From positions 1 to 6,167 of the forward strand of contig JAUVAM010000263.1 in NCBI GenBank assembly GCA_030591745.1: a stretch of DNA of 6,167 nucleotides. The letters run 5' to 3'. A model generated the notes under the pieces. That model was not told the DNA's origin. It did not search any database and saw nothing but the letters and a program-made list of their open reading frames with translations. Below, piece after piece: positions 1-5,603 of the stretch; positions within the stretch are counted from its first letter, which is position 1; each line of letters starts with the position of its first letter. This DNA is from Deltaproteobacteria bacterium. Lineage in GTDB: Bacteria > Myxococcota > B64-G9. Made by a program: the position numbers and the translations under genes.

Positions 1-323
1 AATTGGCCGTCGAAGGTGGGGACTTGCCCGCATGTGGCAGCGCCTGGGAAAGTCAGGCCATCTCAGTGAATTTCGTTGAGGATGAAGCACCCAATCAGAA
101 GATGCAAGTCGAGGCCACGGCGGACATGAACGCCGGTCACTGCTATGCATTGGTTTTGACCACGGCAGTCAGGGGCAGCGACACCGGCCCCTTGGATAAT
201 CTGGGGCTTTGCGATCAGGCGAGCAACAACCCCAATGCCGATCTCTGCGCTGCCCTGGAAGGCGCGGAAGCCGGCACCCCGCCCCGAGTGGGTGCCTTCG
301 CGATGTTTCGCATTAGCGAGTAA
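1..323 (+). CDS. C-terminal part of a probably exported, Ig-like-domain protein (5' end outside window)
   Basis: The reading frame is open from the left edge and stops at TAA 321-323, giving 106 visible residues. The first codon in frame, TTG at 3, is most likely an internal Leu rather than a start, because no ribosome binding site is visible and the frame is open to the edge. The visible part has four cysteines (about residues 11, 47, 70 and 82) and is acidic and Asn/Gly/Asp-rich, typical of an exported protein. The stretch around residues 44-66 (GHCYALVLTTAVRGSDTG) resembles the last strands of bacterial Ig-like (Big_5-type) domains, where a 'Tyr-x-Leu-x-hydrophobic-Thr ... Gly-Pro-Leu' pattern is common. 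This comparison is from memory and uncertain. The function of the whole protein cannot be told from this fragment. The gene converges on the next one with a three-base gap and no separate terminator. Confidence 0.7.
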   Translation, partial: LAVEGGDLPACGSAWESQAISVNFVEDEAPNQKMQVEATADMNAGHCYALVLTTAVRGSDTGPLDNLGLCDQASNNPNADLCAALEGAEAGTPPRVGAFAMFRISE

Positions 324-332
324 TCGTTACTC
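318..332. repeat. Short inverted repeat spanning both stop codons of the convergent genes
   Basis: GAGTAA (318-323), loop TCG, TTACTC (327-332): a perfect 6-bp inverted repeat. Each arm is the last Glu codon plus the TAA stop of one of the two converging genes, so the symmetry comes from both proteins ending Glu-stop. No T-run follows on either strand, so it is unlikely to be an efficient intrinsic terminator. Confidence 0.6.
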
Positions 333-1580
333 ACCAGTAAGAATTATTCCGCTGTCCGAATCCGGGCTGTCTTTGTCCTCGCCCGTTTTGAGCGGGGCCA
401 TGTGCTTGACGATTTCTTCTGCACTTAAAAAGGACCTCTTGACCAGGCGGTCGAAGAAGGGGCTGGCGGTGGGATCGAAGTCTTCCGCGGTGAGGCTCCA
501 GGCCACGGCTGCGGCCTTTCGGGCGTCGTCCAGCCTGTCCAGTCGCTTGTAAACAGCTGCTTGGGTCAGCAGGCGATTTTGGTAATCCGCTGCGCCGTCG
601 AGCATGCTAACCACAGCCTTGTCCATGGCCTTTTCCACCAGGTCGATGCGTTGCTGATCATTGATGGCCACTTGGTTGTTCTCGGCTTCTCGAATCTGTT
701 CGTCTAAGGCCCGGACCGTGTCCTCGTTGGGCACCCAGTCCGCGAATTCGGGCAGTTCCAGAAGCTCCACGGTCGAGGGCAAATCCACGTCCTTAACGTC
801 ATCCGGAGCAAAGAGGCCGGTCGGATCCGCGGGTTTTCTCTCTTCGACCACGGGCCCTAGATCCCCGCTGGCTTCCAGGTATCCTTCTGGAAGAGAATGC
901 CCGGCAGCCCGGCAGCGATCGGCTGCAGCGGCCAGTGTCGCCCGGGCTTCCTCGAAGTCCATGTCCACCAACAGACTGGATTCGTCCCCGGCCATTTCGC
1001 TGGCAAGTTGTTTGTAGCGATTGCGACCGATCGTACCTCCACCGAACTCGCCCAGCCCATCGGTGGCGTGCAACTCAGCCTGATAGACTGCCACGCCGCC
1101 TCGGGTGTAGCGGGCCAACCAAAGCATCTGGACGCCCCGGCCATTGACCGGGGTGACAAAGCAGGGCAAAGGCTTCTGGCTGTCTTCGTTGGTTCGTTCC
1201 AGCACCGAGTTGCCCTGGCGCTCTGGGATTTCTACCTGGACACCTTGGCTCATGAGTTTGTGCAAGATGCGGCGGGATTCTTTTTTGACTTCTTTGCTGT
1301 CGCTCATGGCCGCCAGATCGTTGATCTGATCGTCGTCTTTTTCTCCAGCCGCCAATTCCAAGAAGGCCAATTGAAAGAGTTCCGGTAATTTGGCTACCTT
1401 GCGAGGATCCGGACCCGTAGCGGTCAAGTCCTTGGCCTCGGCAAAGGCGGCCTCAAAGGCCTCCGGCGTAATACCGGTCGGAGCGCTCAAACCGCCCATT
1501 TCGCCGGCTTCAATCGCCTTGGCCAAGCGTGCGGATAAGTTGCTCTCTTGATTCTTACTCTTTTTTTTCTTTTTGCCCAT
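327..1580 (-). CDS. Uncharacterised 417-residue helical protein with Lys-rich N-terminus
   Basis: I do not recognise a named family. Visible parts are a very basic N-terminal tail (GKKKKKSK, residues 2-9) and a helical region at about 38-115. Within that region, residues 93-113 (DSKEVKKESRRILHKLMSQGV) look like one HEAT-type helical unit of the kind seen in deltaproteobacterial hypothetical proteins. A probable mixed alpha/beta core follows at about 138-235, including LWLARYTRGGVAVYQAEL and GLGEFGGGTIGRNRY, then a proline/acidic linker at 240-270. A helical C-terminal part follows, with a TPR-like pair at about 332-363 (YQNRLLTQAAVYKRLDRLDD...), and an acidic tail. There is no signal peptide or membrane segment, so it is likely cytosolic. 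The start is ATG 1580-1578, with GAGGAG 9 bases upstream. It is divergent from the sugar kinase and apparently a single-gene unit. No catalytic motif is visible, so a scaffold or regulatory role is possible but only a guess. Confidence 0.85.
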   Translation of the reverse strand: MGKKKKKSKNQESNLSARLAKAIEAGEMGGLSAPTGITPEAFEAAFAEAKDLTATGPDPRKVAKLPELFQLAFLELAAGEKDDDQINDLAAMSDSKEVKKESRRILHKLMSQGVQVEIPERQGNSVLERTNEDSQKPLPCFVTPVNGRGVQMLWLARYTRGGVAVYQAELHATDGLGEFGGGTIGRNRYKQLASEMAGDESSLLVDMDFEEARATLAAAADRCRAAGHSLPEGYLEASGDLGPVVEERKPADPTGLFAPDDVKDVDLPSTVELLELPEFADWVPNEDTVRALDEQIREAENNQVAINDQQRIDLVEKAMDKAVVSMLDGAADYQNRLLTQAAVYKRLDRLDDARKAAAVAWSLTAEDFDPTASPFFDRLVKRSFLSAEEIVKHMAPLKTGEDKDSPDSDSGIILTGE

Positions 1581-1589
1581 GGTTCATGG

Positions 1590-1595
1590 CTCCTC
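1590..1595 (-). promoter_or_regulatory. Ribosome binding site deciding the start of the 417-residue protein
   Basis: On the - strand this reads GAGGAG, 9 bases before ATG 1580. Another ATG at 1587-1585, out of frame, lies only two bases from it. That is too close for normal initiation, so the downstream ATG is preferred. Confidence 0.6.
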
Positions 1596-1697
1596 TTGAG
1601 ACTCTTGGGACTCTCGCAGGGTTCTTATTGGCGCAAGTATCACAAGCTCCGCGGGGTCGCAAAGCTTTTCAGACTTGTCCGTTTGTGTTCAATGGGC

Positions 1698-1726
1698 TTG
1701 CCATGAGAACCCATGACGCCTATGTT
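1698..1726 (+). promoter_or_regulatory. Putative sigma70-type promoter of the sugar kinase gene
   Basis: TTGCCA (1698-1703, 5/6 to the -35 consensus), a 17-base spacer, and TATGTT (1721-1726, 4/6 to the -10 consensus). Transcription would start near 1733, giving a leader of roughly 20 bases that still contains the ribosome binding site at 1745-1749. This placement also argues against the upstream in-frame ATG at 1713, which would lie inside the promoter. Confidence 0.5.
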
Positions 1727-1744
1727 GAGTGGCAACAAGCGATC

Positions 1745-1749
1745 AGGAG
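1745..1749 (+). promoter_or_regulatory. Ribosome binding site deciding the kinase start
   Basis: AGGAG, 5 bases before ATG 1755. The alternative in-frame ATGs at 1713 and 1722 have no comparable site upstream. Confidence 0.65.
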
Positions 1750-1754
1750 CGATT

Positions 1755-2654
1755 ATGGGATTCGATGTGGTAGGGGTGGGTCATGCGGCCATCGATACGC
1801 TGTCGGTGGTAGGTCAGTATCCTTCCGTGGATACCAAAGTGGAGGTCGAGCAATTCAGCATTCAAGGCGGTGGTCCAGTGGCCACGGCATTGGTGACTTT
1901 ATCAAGGCTTGGACGCAGCACGGCCTTTGTGGGAAAACTGTCAGATGACAACTACGGTGATTTCTTACGCGTAGGCTTGGAAGAGGAGGGCGTGGATCTG
2001 TCAGGTTTGGTGATCCAGCCCGACCGGGTTTCGCCATACAGCTTCATCGCCGTCGAGCGCCGCACGGGCAAGCGCACCATCTTCTGGACCCGGGGTGACT
2101 TGGACCCTTTGCTCCCAGAACAAATCGATTCGGATCTTATCTCTTCGGCTCGGCTGCTCCATGTGGACGGTTTGCAGATGCGAGCCCAGTTGGCCGCGGC
2201 GCGCATAGCGCGGCAGGCTGGTGTGCCCGTGGTTTACGACGCCGGGTCGCCACGAGAGGGGGCCAAAGAACTCATGTCCTTGACCGACCTGCTCATCGCC
2301 TCGGAGCATTTTGCAGCCGAAATGGGTGGTGGCGAATTAGAGGCGAGCCTTGAGCGCTTGTCAGGATACGGTCCGTCTTGCGTGGTTCTGACCCTGGGCG
2401 AGGAGGGGTCGATTGGGGCAGAAGATGGAGAGGTCGTTCGCGTGCCTGCACTGGACGTTGACGTGGTTGATACCACGGGTGCGGGGGATGTCTATCACGG
2501 GGCATTTATCCACGCATATCTTGAGGAACACGCCCTGCTTGAGCGTATGCGTTTTGCTGCTGTAAGCGCCGGCTTGAAGTGTCGAGCCTTGGGCGGTCGT
2601 GCCGGAATCCCCGAATTAGAAGATATCCAAGCCCACCTGCTTGATTTCTCATAG
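1755..2654 (+). CDS. PfkB-family carbohydrate kinase (ketohexokinase/sulfofructose-kinase-like)
   Basis: ATP-dependent kinase of the ribokinase/PfkB superfamily, expected to phosphorylate a sugar or sugar-like hydroxyl in the cytosol. The 299 residues match the family's usual 290-320. The N-terminal strand is FDVVGVGHAAIDTL (3-16). The substrate-side glycine motif is GGGPVATAL (38-46), followed by RLG and FVGKLSDDNYG (58-68). The C-terminal signature is VDVVDTTGAGDVYHGAF (235-251), in which Asp245 is the expected catalytic base and GAG forms the anion hole. The C-terminal KCRALGGRAGIPE (275-287) and the GGGPxATA motif resemble E. coli sulfofructose kinase YihV and ketohexokinases more than ribokinase, going by remembered sequences. 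However, the residues I recall YihV using for the sulfonate (Asn109, Arg138) align here with Trp111 and Leu140, so sulfofructose is not supported as substrate. The start ATG 1755 is chosen by its AGGAG at 5 bases; ATG 1713 would overlap the promoter. The gene stands alone, with no sugar transporter or isomerase beside it. Confidence 0.93.
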   Translation: MGFDVVGVGHAAIDTLSVVGQYPSVDTKVEVEQFSIQGGGPVATALVTLSRLGRSTAFVGKLSDDNYGDFLRVGLEEEGVDLSGLVIQPDRVSPYSFIAVERRTGKRTIFWTRGDLDPLLPEQIDSDLISSARLLHVDGLQMRAQLAAARIARQAGVPVVYDAGSPREGAKELMSLTDLLIASEHFAAEMGGGELEASLERLSGYGPSCVVLTLGEEGSIGAEDGEVVRVPALDVDVVDTTGAGDVYHGAFIHAYLEEHALLERMRFAAVSAGLKCRALGGRAGIPELEDIQAHLLDFS

Positions 2655-2730
2655 ACCGAATTTCTCAATGATTACGAAAATTAAGAGTTCTGCAGAGTAG
2701 CCAGCCCATTGAACCTGAGCAGGGGGTGAT

Positions 2731-2767
2731 GCCGCTCGGCCTTATTTTTTGCGGGTTTCCCGATTTT
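2731..2767 (+). terminator. Possible weak terminator pair after the kinase gene
   Basis: Two short GC-rich hairpins are each followed by T-rich DNA. GCC-GCTC-GGC (2731-2740) is followed by CTTATTTTTT (2741-2750). CGGG-TTT-CCCG (2752-2762) is followed by ATTTT. Stems of 3-4 bp are weak, so termination may be inefficient. The location just before the HU promoter fits the role. Confidence 0.3.
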
Positions 2768-2771
2768 CCAC

Positions 2772-2800
2772 TTGACAAGAATTGCGGAGGTCCATACACT
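2772..2800 (+). promoter_or_regulatory. Strong sigma70-type promoter of the HU gene
   Basis: A perfect -35 hexamer TTGACA (2772-2777), an ideal 17-base spacer, and TACACT (2795-2800, 4/6 to the -10 consensus). The expected start is near 2807, leaving a leader of about 70 bases. A near-consensus promoter fits the high expression expected of an abundant nucleoid protein. Confidence 0.7.
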
Positions 2801-2879
2801 GCACAGCATAGAAGACAGGGTGTGTTGCAGGAAGGCAGCATACCAACCTGAAACCTAGAAGCAGAAAGAGGGAGGAAGC

Positions 2880-3158
2880 ATGACCAAATCCGATCTGATC
2901 AATGCCATCCAAAAGACCAAGGGTTTGCCTGAGCTGTCCAAGAAGGCCACCGGCGAGATCGTCGACGCCGTGTTCGAGACTTTGAGCAAGGCCATCAAGA
3001 AGGACAAACGCTTTGTGTACCCCGGTTTCGGTACCTTCACCGTGCGTAAGCGCAAGGCGCGCAAGGGTCGCAACCCGCAGACCGGCGAGCAGATCAAGAT
3101 CTCGGCCACCAAGACCGTGACCTTCAAGCCTGCCCCGACGTTCAAGAAAGTGCTGTAG
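2880..3158 (+). CDS. HU-family DNA-binding protein
   Basis: A small basic nucleoid protein that binds and bends DNA as a dimer with little sequence specificity. Its 92 residues match the usual 90-95. The N-terminal half (residues 2-45) is the helical dimerisation part. Residues 49-70 ([15 protein letters not shown]... RNPQTGE) match the histone-like bacterial DNA-binding signature completely and form the base of the beta arm. Pro66 at the arm tip is the residue that intercalates between base pairs in HU/IHF. It ends with the usual strand and helix ([13 protein letters not shown]). The start ATG 2880 follows a GGAGG (2871-2875) four bases upstream. The gene has its own strong promoter and terminator, so it is monocistronic. 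HU and the IHF subunits are similar. The generic arm and the lone gene favour HU, but an IHF-like specific role cannot be excluded. Confidence 0.97.
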   Translation: MTKSDLINAIQKTKGLPELSKKATGEIVDAVFETLSKAIKKDKRFVYPGFGTFTVRKRKARKGRNPQTGEQIKISATKTVTFKPAPTFKKVL

Positions 3159-3172
3159 CGGTATATTCGCAA

Positions 3173-3222
3173 ATAGATAAATAGAAAGGGCCTCGCATCC
3201 GCGAGGCCCATTTTTTATCTAT
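3173..3222. terminator. Strong, nearly symmetric (bidirectional) intrinsic terminator
   Basis: The core stem GGGCCTCGC (3188-3196) pairs perfectly with GCGAGGCCC (3201-3209) around an ATCC loop and is followed on the + strand by A then six T (3211-3216). Further out, ATAGATAAA (3173-3181) pairs with TTTATCTAT (3214-3222), adding a second 9-bp stem. Read on the - strand, the hairpin is followed by TTTCTATTTATC. It therefore should end both the HU transcript and the converging fumarase-lipoprotein transcript, whose last stop codon is only 11 bases beyond the outer stem. Confidence 0.92.
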
Positions 3223-3233
3223 TATCCAGACTG

Positions 3234-3884
3234 CTATTCTGATCGCAGCAGCCAGCTGTATCCTTCGGGGAGCTCAAACTGGGCGAAGCCCAGCTCGGGC
3301 ACGAAGTAAAGATCGAACTGTTGGGTTTGGTTTTGATCGTCGGTGCGGGTGTGCAGCAGGTGAATGGCTTCGTAGGGCCCATCGGGCACCGGGGCCGACA
3401 CCTTGCCCTGGATGTCCATGCGATGGGTCTCGGAGCCGCCTTCCTCTAAATCGCTGGTGGTCGTGTAACTTTGGACCAGGATGCCGCCTTCTTTCTCCAG
3501 GGGGAAGCGGATGATCTCCACCGGGGTCAGGAAGGTGCGCTCCACCACCTGGGTTTGCTCTTGCACTTCCTCGCCCAATAGGAACATGCCCGTGCTGCTG
3601 ACCTCATACCAGCGGGTGGCCACCAACAAGTTGTTTTGGCGGAACTCCACTTTGTAGGCCTCTGTGTCCAGGCGGTATTCTAAATCCTTGGCGACCACTT
3701 CCACATGCCCGTCGGCCATCAGGCCGCCCGTGTCCACGTCGTAGTCCCAGCTCGCACCTTCGGAGAGGCCGACGTAAATCAGGGCCAGGCTGTTGTCGTC
3801 GGGATCGTTGCTGTCATCTCCGCCGCCGCAGGCGACAGCCAAGCTGGTCAAAAGAGCCAAGAGCAACATCTGCCATTTGTGCAT
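3234..3884 (-). CDS. Small outer-membrane-type lipoprotein, function unknown
   Basis: 216 residues with a type II signal peptide: His-Lys at 2-3, a hydrophobic core (MLLLALLTSLAVA, 6-18) and Cys19 as the lipidated residue in the box LAVAC. The next residue is Gly, not Asp, so the inner-membrane retention rule of enterobacteria would not apply and outer-membrane delivery is expected. An acidic linker (GGGDDSNDPDDN) precedes a beta-rich domain with alternating hydrophobic strands. The late YFVPELGFAQFEL (193-205) resembles the 'Tyr-x-pro-x-x-Gly-hydrophobic' ending common in lipoproteins of unknown function. The start ATG 3884 is preferred over GTG 3899 because GGAGG lies 8 bases upstream of ATG 3884 and overlaps the GTG itself. 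It lies 36 bases after the fumarase beta gene on the same strand with no terminator between, so it is probably the third gene of that operon. A link to fumarase function is not evident. Confidence 0.88.
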   Translation of the reverse strand: MHKWQMLLLALLTSLAVACGGGDDSNDPDDNSLALIYVGLSEGASWDYDVDTGGLMADGHVEVVAKDLEYRLDTEAYKVEFRQNNLLVATRWYEVSSTGMFLLGEEVQEQTQVVERTFLTPVEIIRFPLEKEGGILVQSYTTTSDLEEGGSETHRMDIQGKVSAPVPDGPYEAIHLLHTRTDDQNQTQQFDLYFVPELGFAQFELPEGYSWLLRSE

Positions 3885-3920
3885 GATTACTACCTCCACT
3901 TAGCCCCCAGCTTAGCTGTT

Positions 3921-4502
3921 TTACAGCGTCTTGGAAAGCTCGGCGGCCTTGGCGGTGGAGTCGGCCAATACCTGGCTGTGTAAGCTGTTGCCGTGGGAAT
4001 CCATGGTGACCACCGCCGGGAACTTATCCACCTCAATGACCCACATGGCTTCAGGCGCGCCGAATTCGTCCAGCTTGTGCACGTCTTGCACCTTCTTGAC
4101 CGAACGCGCCAAGATGACCGCCAGTCCACCAATGGCGTGCAGATACACAGCCCCATGCTCCTTGCAAGCCGCCAGGGTTTTGTCGCCCATGCCGCCCTTG
4201 CCGATGACACCGCGTATACCGTAGCGAGCGATGACGTCGGCCTCGTAGGGTTCTTCTCGCTTGGATGTCGTGGGGCCGGCGGCCACGAAGCGCCAGCCAT
4301 CGGCGTCCTTGGCCACCACGGGACCGCAGTGATAGATCATGCCGTCCTTCAGCAGATCTTTCACTTCCGAGGCCTCTTGTTCCACCATGTACTTGTGGGC
4401 CTCGTCCCGGGCGGTGATCATCACGCCGCTGATGACCACTTCATCGCCCACTTTGAGCGCCCGGATGCTTTGTTCGTCAGCCGGCAATTTGAGTTCGATC
4501 AT
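3921..4502 (-). CDS. Class I (Fe-S) fumarate hydratase, beta/C-terminal subunit
   Basis: The 193-residue partner of the upstream alpha subunit. Together they hydrate fumarate to (S)-malate, or the reverse, in the TCA cycle in the cytosol. Family motifs are VGDEVVISGVMITARDEAHK (18-37), with the conserved Ala-Arg-Asp; GPTTSKREEPYE (77-88); GVIGKGGMGDKT (98-109); and GAVYLHAIGGLAVILA, DEFGAPEAMWVIEV, FPAVVTMDSHGNSLH (117-175). The last groups match the C-terminal half of the fused class I fumarases as I remember them. ATG 4502 is chosen because its ATGA overlaps the TGA stop of the alpha gene, indicating translational coupling, with a GGGGTGA-like binding site just upstream. The longer frame to 4571 would overlap the alpha gene by 24 codons without support. 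An L-tartrate dehydratase beta subunit is the main alternative. Confidence 0.93.
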   Translation of the reverse strand: MIELKLPADEQSIRALKVGDEVVISGVMITARDEAHKYMVEQEASEVKDLLKDGMIYHCGPVVAKDADGWRFVAAGPTTSKREEPYEADVIARYGIRGVIGKGGMGDKTLAACKEHGAVYLHAIGGLAVILARSVKKVQDVHKLDEFGAPEAMWVIEVDKFPAVVTMDSHGNSLHSQVLADSTAKAAELSKTL

Positions 4503-5377
4503 GAGGTCACCCCGCTGTAGCTCGCTTCGCCGTTTGCAATGGTCATGCTCGCCTTGCGGTAAGCCCAGCACATGTAACTCACCGATACAAAAAAGCTGGC
4601 GGGCAGTCGATGTCGCAGGCCCAGCTTGATGCCCAAGACGGTGGTCTTGCCCGAAAAGCCCATGGGCCCGATGCCCAGCTCGTTGATTTTGGTCGTCAGT
4701 TCACTTTCGATCTCCGCGAGCAGGGGATCGGGGTTGGTATCGTCCAGGGACCGGAAGAGCTGTTCTTTGGACTCCATGTAAGAACTCATGCGATCGCCGC
4801 CCACGCCCACGCCCAGGATGCCTGGGGCGCAACCGAAGCCCTGGGCCTTCAGGGCCGCATCCAGAAGACAGCGTTTGATGCCGCTCAGATCGCGTCCGGC
4901 CTTGATGTCGCGATCAGGCAGGGTGTACTGGACGCCGCAGTTTTCCGAGCCGCCGCCTTTAAGCATGAGCCTGACCTTGAGCGCGCCTTTCTCGTCCACT
5001 TCGTGGAAGTGCAAGTAGGGTGCGCCGCGGCCTGAATTGTCGCCGGAGTTTTTTCCCGTGATGGGATCGACGGCATTGGGACGAAGGAAGCTTTTCTTCG
5101 TGGCCTCGGCGGCAGCGGCTTTCGCGGCAGCCTCAATCCTGGCCGGCCGGACATCCGGTCCATGATCCACGTAGAAGATCAATGTGCCGGTGTCTTGGCA
5201 GATGGGCATGGAATGCTCGCGCGCTTCAGCCACGTTTTTAAGCATCCAATCCAAAGTGGACCTGGCCCGGCCCTCCTCCGCATCTCGGGCTTTGGCCAAA
5301 GCCTGCTCCACATCCGGGGGCAGATCCGTCGAGGCCCTGCGGATGAGTTCCAGAAATTGTTCGGTTAGTTTGTCCAT
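4499..5377 (-). CDS. Class I (Fe-S) fumarate hydratase, alpha/N-terminal subunit
   Basis: The 292-residue subunit that carries the [4Fe-4S] cluster of class I fumarase. Three cysteines are in the expected cluster positions: Cys60 (PICQDTG), Cys183 (GFGCAPGILGVGVGGDR) and Cys270 (SVSYMCWAYRKA). Other family signatures are GKNSGDNSGRGAPYLHFHEV (108-127, with the Asp-Asn-Ser-Gly-Arg element), LKGGGSENCGVQYTLPD (139-155) and LGIGPMGFSGKTTVLGIKLG (234-253). The GCAPG and VQYTLP versions of these motifs are those I associate with fumarases that are often one fused chain; here the chain is split. Cys147 is an extra cysteine not expected to bind the cluster. The start is ATG 5377, with GAGGAG (5391-5386) 8 bases upstream. 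It is the first gene of a three-gene operon with the beta subunit and a lipoprotein. Oxygen sensitivity is a known property of the class. Tartrate dehydratase is the alternative, but motif details favour fumarase. Confidence 0.95.
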   Translation of the reverse strand: MDKLTEQFLELIRRASTDLPPDVEQALAKARDAEEGRARSTLDWMLKNVAEAREHSMPICQDTGTLIFYVDHGPDVRPARIEAAAKAAAAEATKKSFLRPNAVDPITGKNSGDNSGRGAPYLHFHEVDEKGALKVRLMLKGGGSENCGVQYTLPDRDIKAGRDLSGIKRCLLDAALKAQGFGCAPGILGVGVGGDRMSSYMESKEQLFRSLDDTNPDPLLAEIESELTTKINELGIGPMGFSGKTTVLGIKLGLRHRLPASFFVSVSYMCWAYRKASMTIANGEASYSGVTS

Positions 5378-5426
5378 GGTATCGACTCCTCATCACCGAT
5401 GGGTAAAGTGAGCTTGTGAGCATTTT

Positions 5427-5515
5427 CTTAGCACAGAGACGCGGAGTTGCGCAACGAAGGCCCTCCTTCGCTGAAGCTTCGGCGGGCAAGCCCGACACTT
5501 GACACTTGGACTTGA
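5427..5515. repeat. Palindrome-rich intergenic repeat block
   Basis: Within the 226-bp region between the divergent fumarase and FnIII genes, four palindromes follow one another almost without gaps. They are GTTGCGCAAC (5446-5455, perfect), CGAAGG-CCCT-CCTTCG (5455-5470), CGCTGAAG/CTTCGGCG (5469-5484, one G-T wobble) and CGGGC-AA-GCCCG (5483-5494). Then come two copies of GACACTT (5494-5507) and a diverged third, GGACTT (5508-5513). The left flank 5427-5447, read on the - strand, is ACTCCGCGTCTCTGTGCTAAG. From memory this resembles dispersed segments seen between genes in many environmental genomes. No coding capacity is credible. It probably lies in the fumarase leader or promoter region. 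Confidence 0.65.
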
Positions 5516-5544
5516 TAGGCAAATTGTTACGATTGTCGTACTAT
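5516..5544 (+). promoter_or_regulatory. Weak candidate promoter of the FnIII gene, with operator-like inverted repeat
   Basis: TAGGCA (5516-5521, 4/6), a 17-base spacer, and TACTAT (5539-5544, 4/6). The inverted repeat TACGA-TTG-TCGTA (5528-5540) lies in the spacer and touches the -10, where a repressor could bind. Both halves are short and could be chance. A clear fumarase promoter on the - strand was not found. Confidence 0.25.
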
Positions 5545-5603
5545 CAGGTGGCGGTGTATTGGGGTACCTGAGGAGACAAGTGGAATCCAAGGTTGGAGGC
5601 AAA

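Noticed and set aside
897..1388. 163-codon + strand frame opposite the 417-residue gene.
   Set aside because: No ribosome binding site or domain. The opposite strand has the longer frame with a proper start signal, and the protein composition there is more natural.
1555..1587. Eleven-codon upstream frame (ATG 1587) overlapping the start of the 417-residue gene.
   Set aside because: The GAGGAG lies only two bases from its ATG, too close for normal initiation. It may be chance, so it is not called as a gene.
1713..1754. Longer N-terminus for the sugar kinase starting at ATG 1713.
   Set aside because: It overlaps the promoter candidate, lacks a ribosome binding site, and adds 14 residues absent from the family before the first beta strand.
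2801..2879. Possible riboswitch or structured leader before the HU gene.
   Set aside because: Only 3-4-bp imperfect stems are present and no known riboswitch motif is seen. It is treated as a plain leader.
3885..3899. Longer lipoprotein starting at GTG 3899.
   Set aside because: The GTG sits within the ribosome binding site of the ATG at 3884, and the shorter form gives a normal lipoprotein signal peptide.
3885..3920. Terminator or promoter between fumarase beta and the lipoprotein.
   Set aside because: Only a 4-bp stem (CAGC-TAA-GCTG) without a T-run, and no -35/-10 pair fits in 36 bases.
3993..4520. 175-codon frame on the + strand opposite fumarase beta.
   Set aside because: It is an antisense shadow of a strongly conserved enzyme gene. 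The His-rich, low-complexity product has no family resemblance.
5238..5522. Open frame of 94 codons on the - strand covering the intergenic repeat and the start of fumarase alpha.
   Set aside because: It runs through palindromic repeat DNA and then out of frame across the well-supported alpha gene. No ribosome binding site is visible, and the peptide looks like a translated non-coding repeat.
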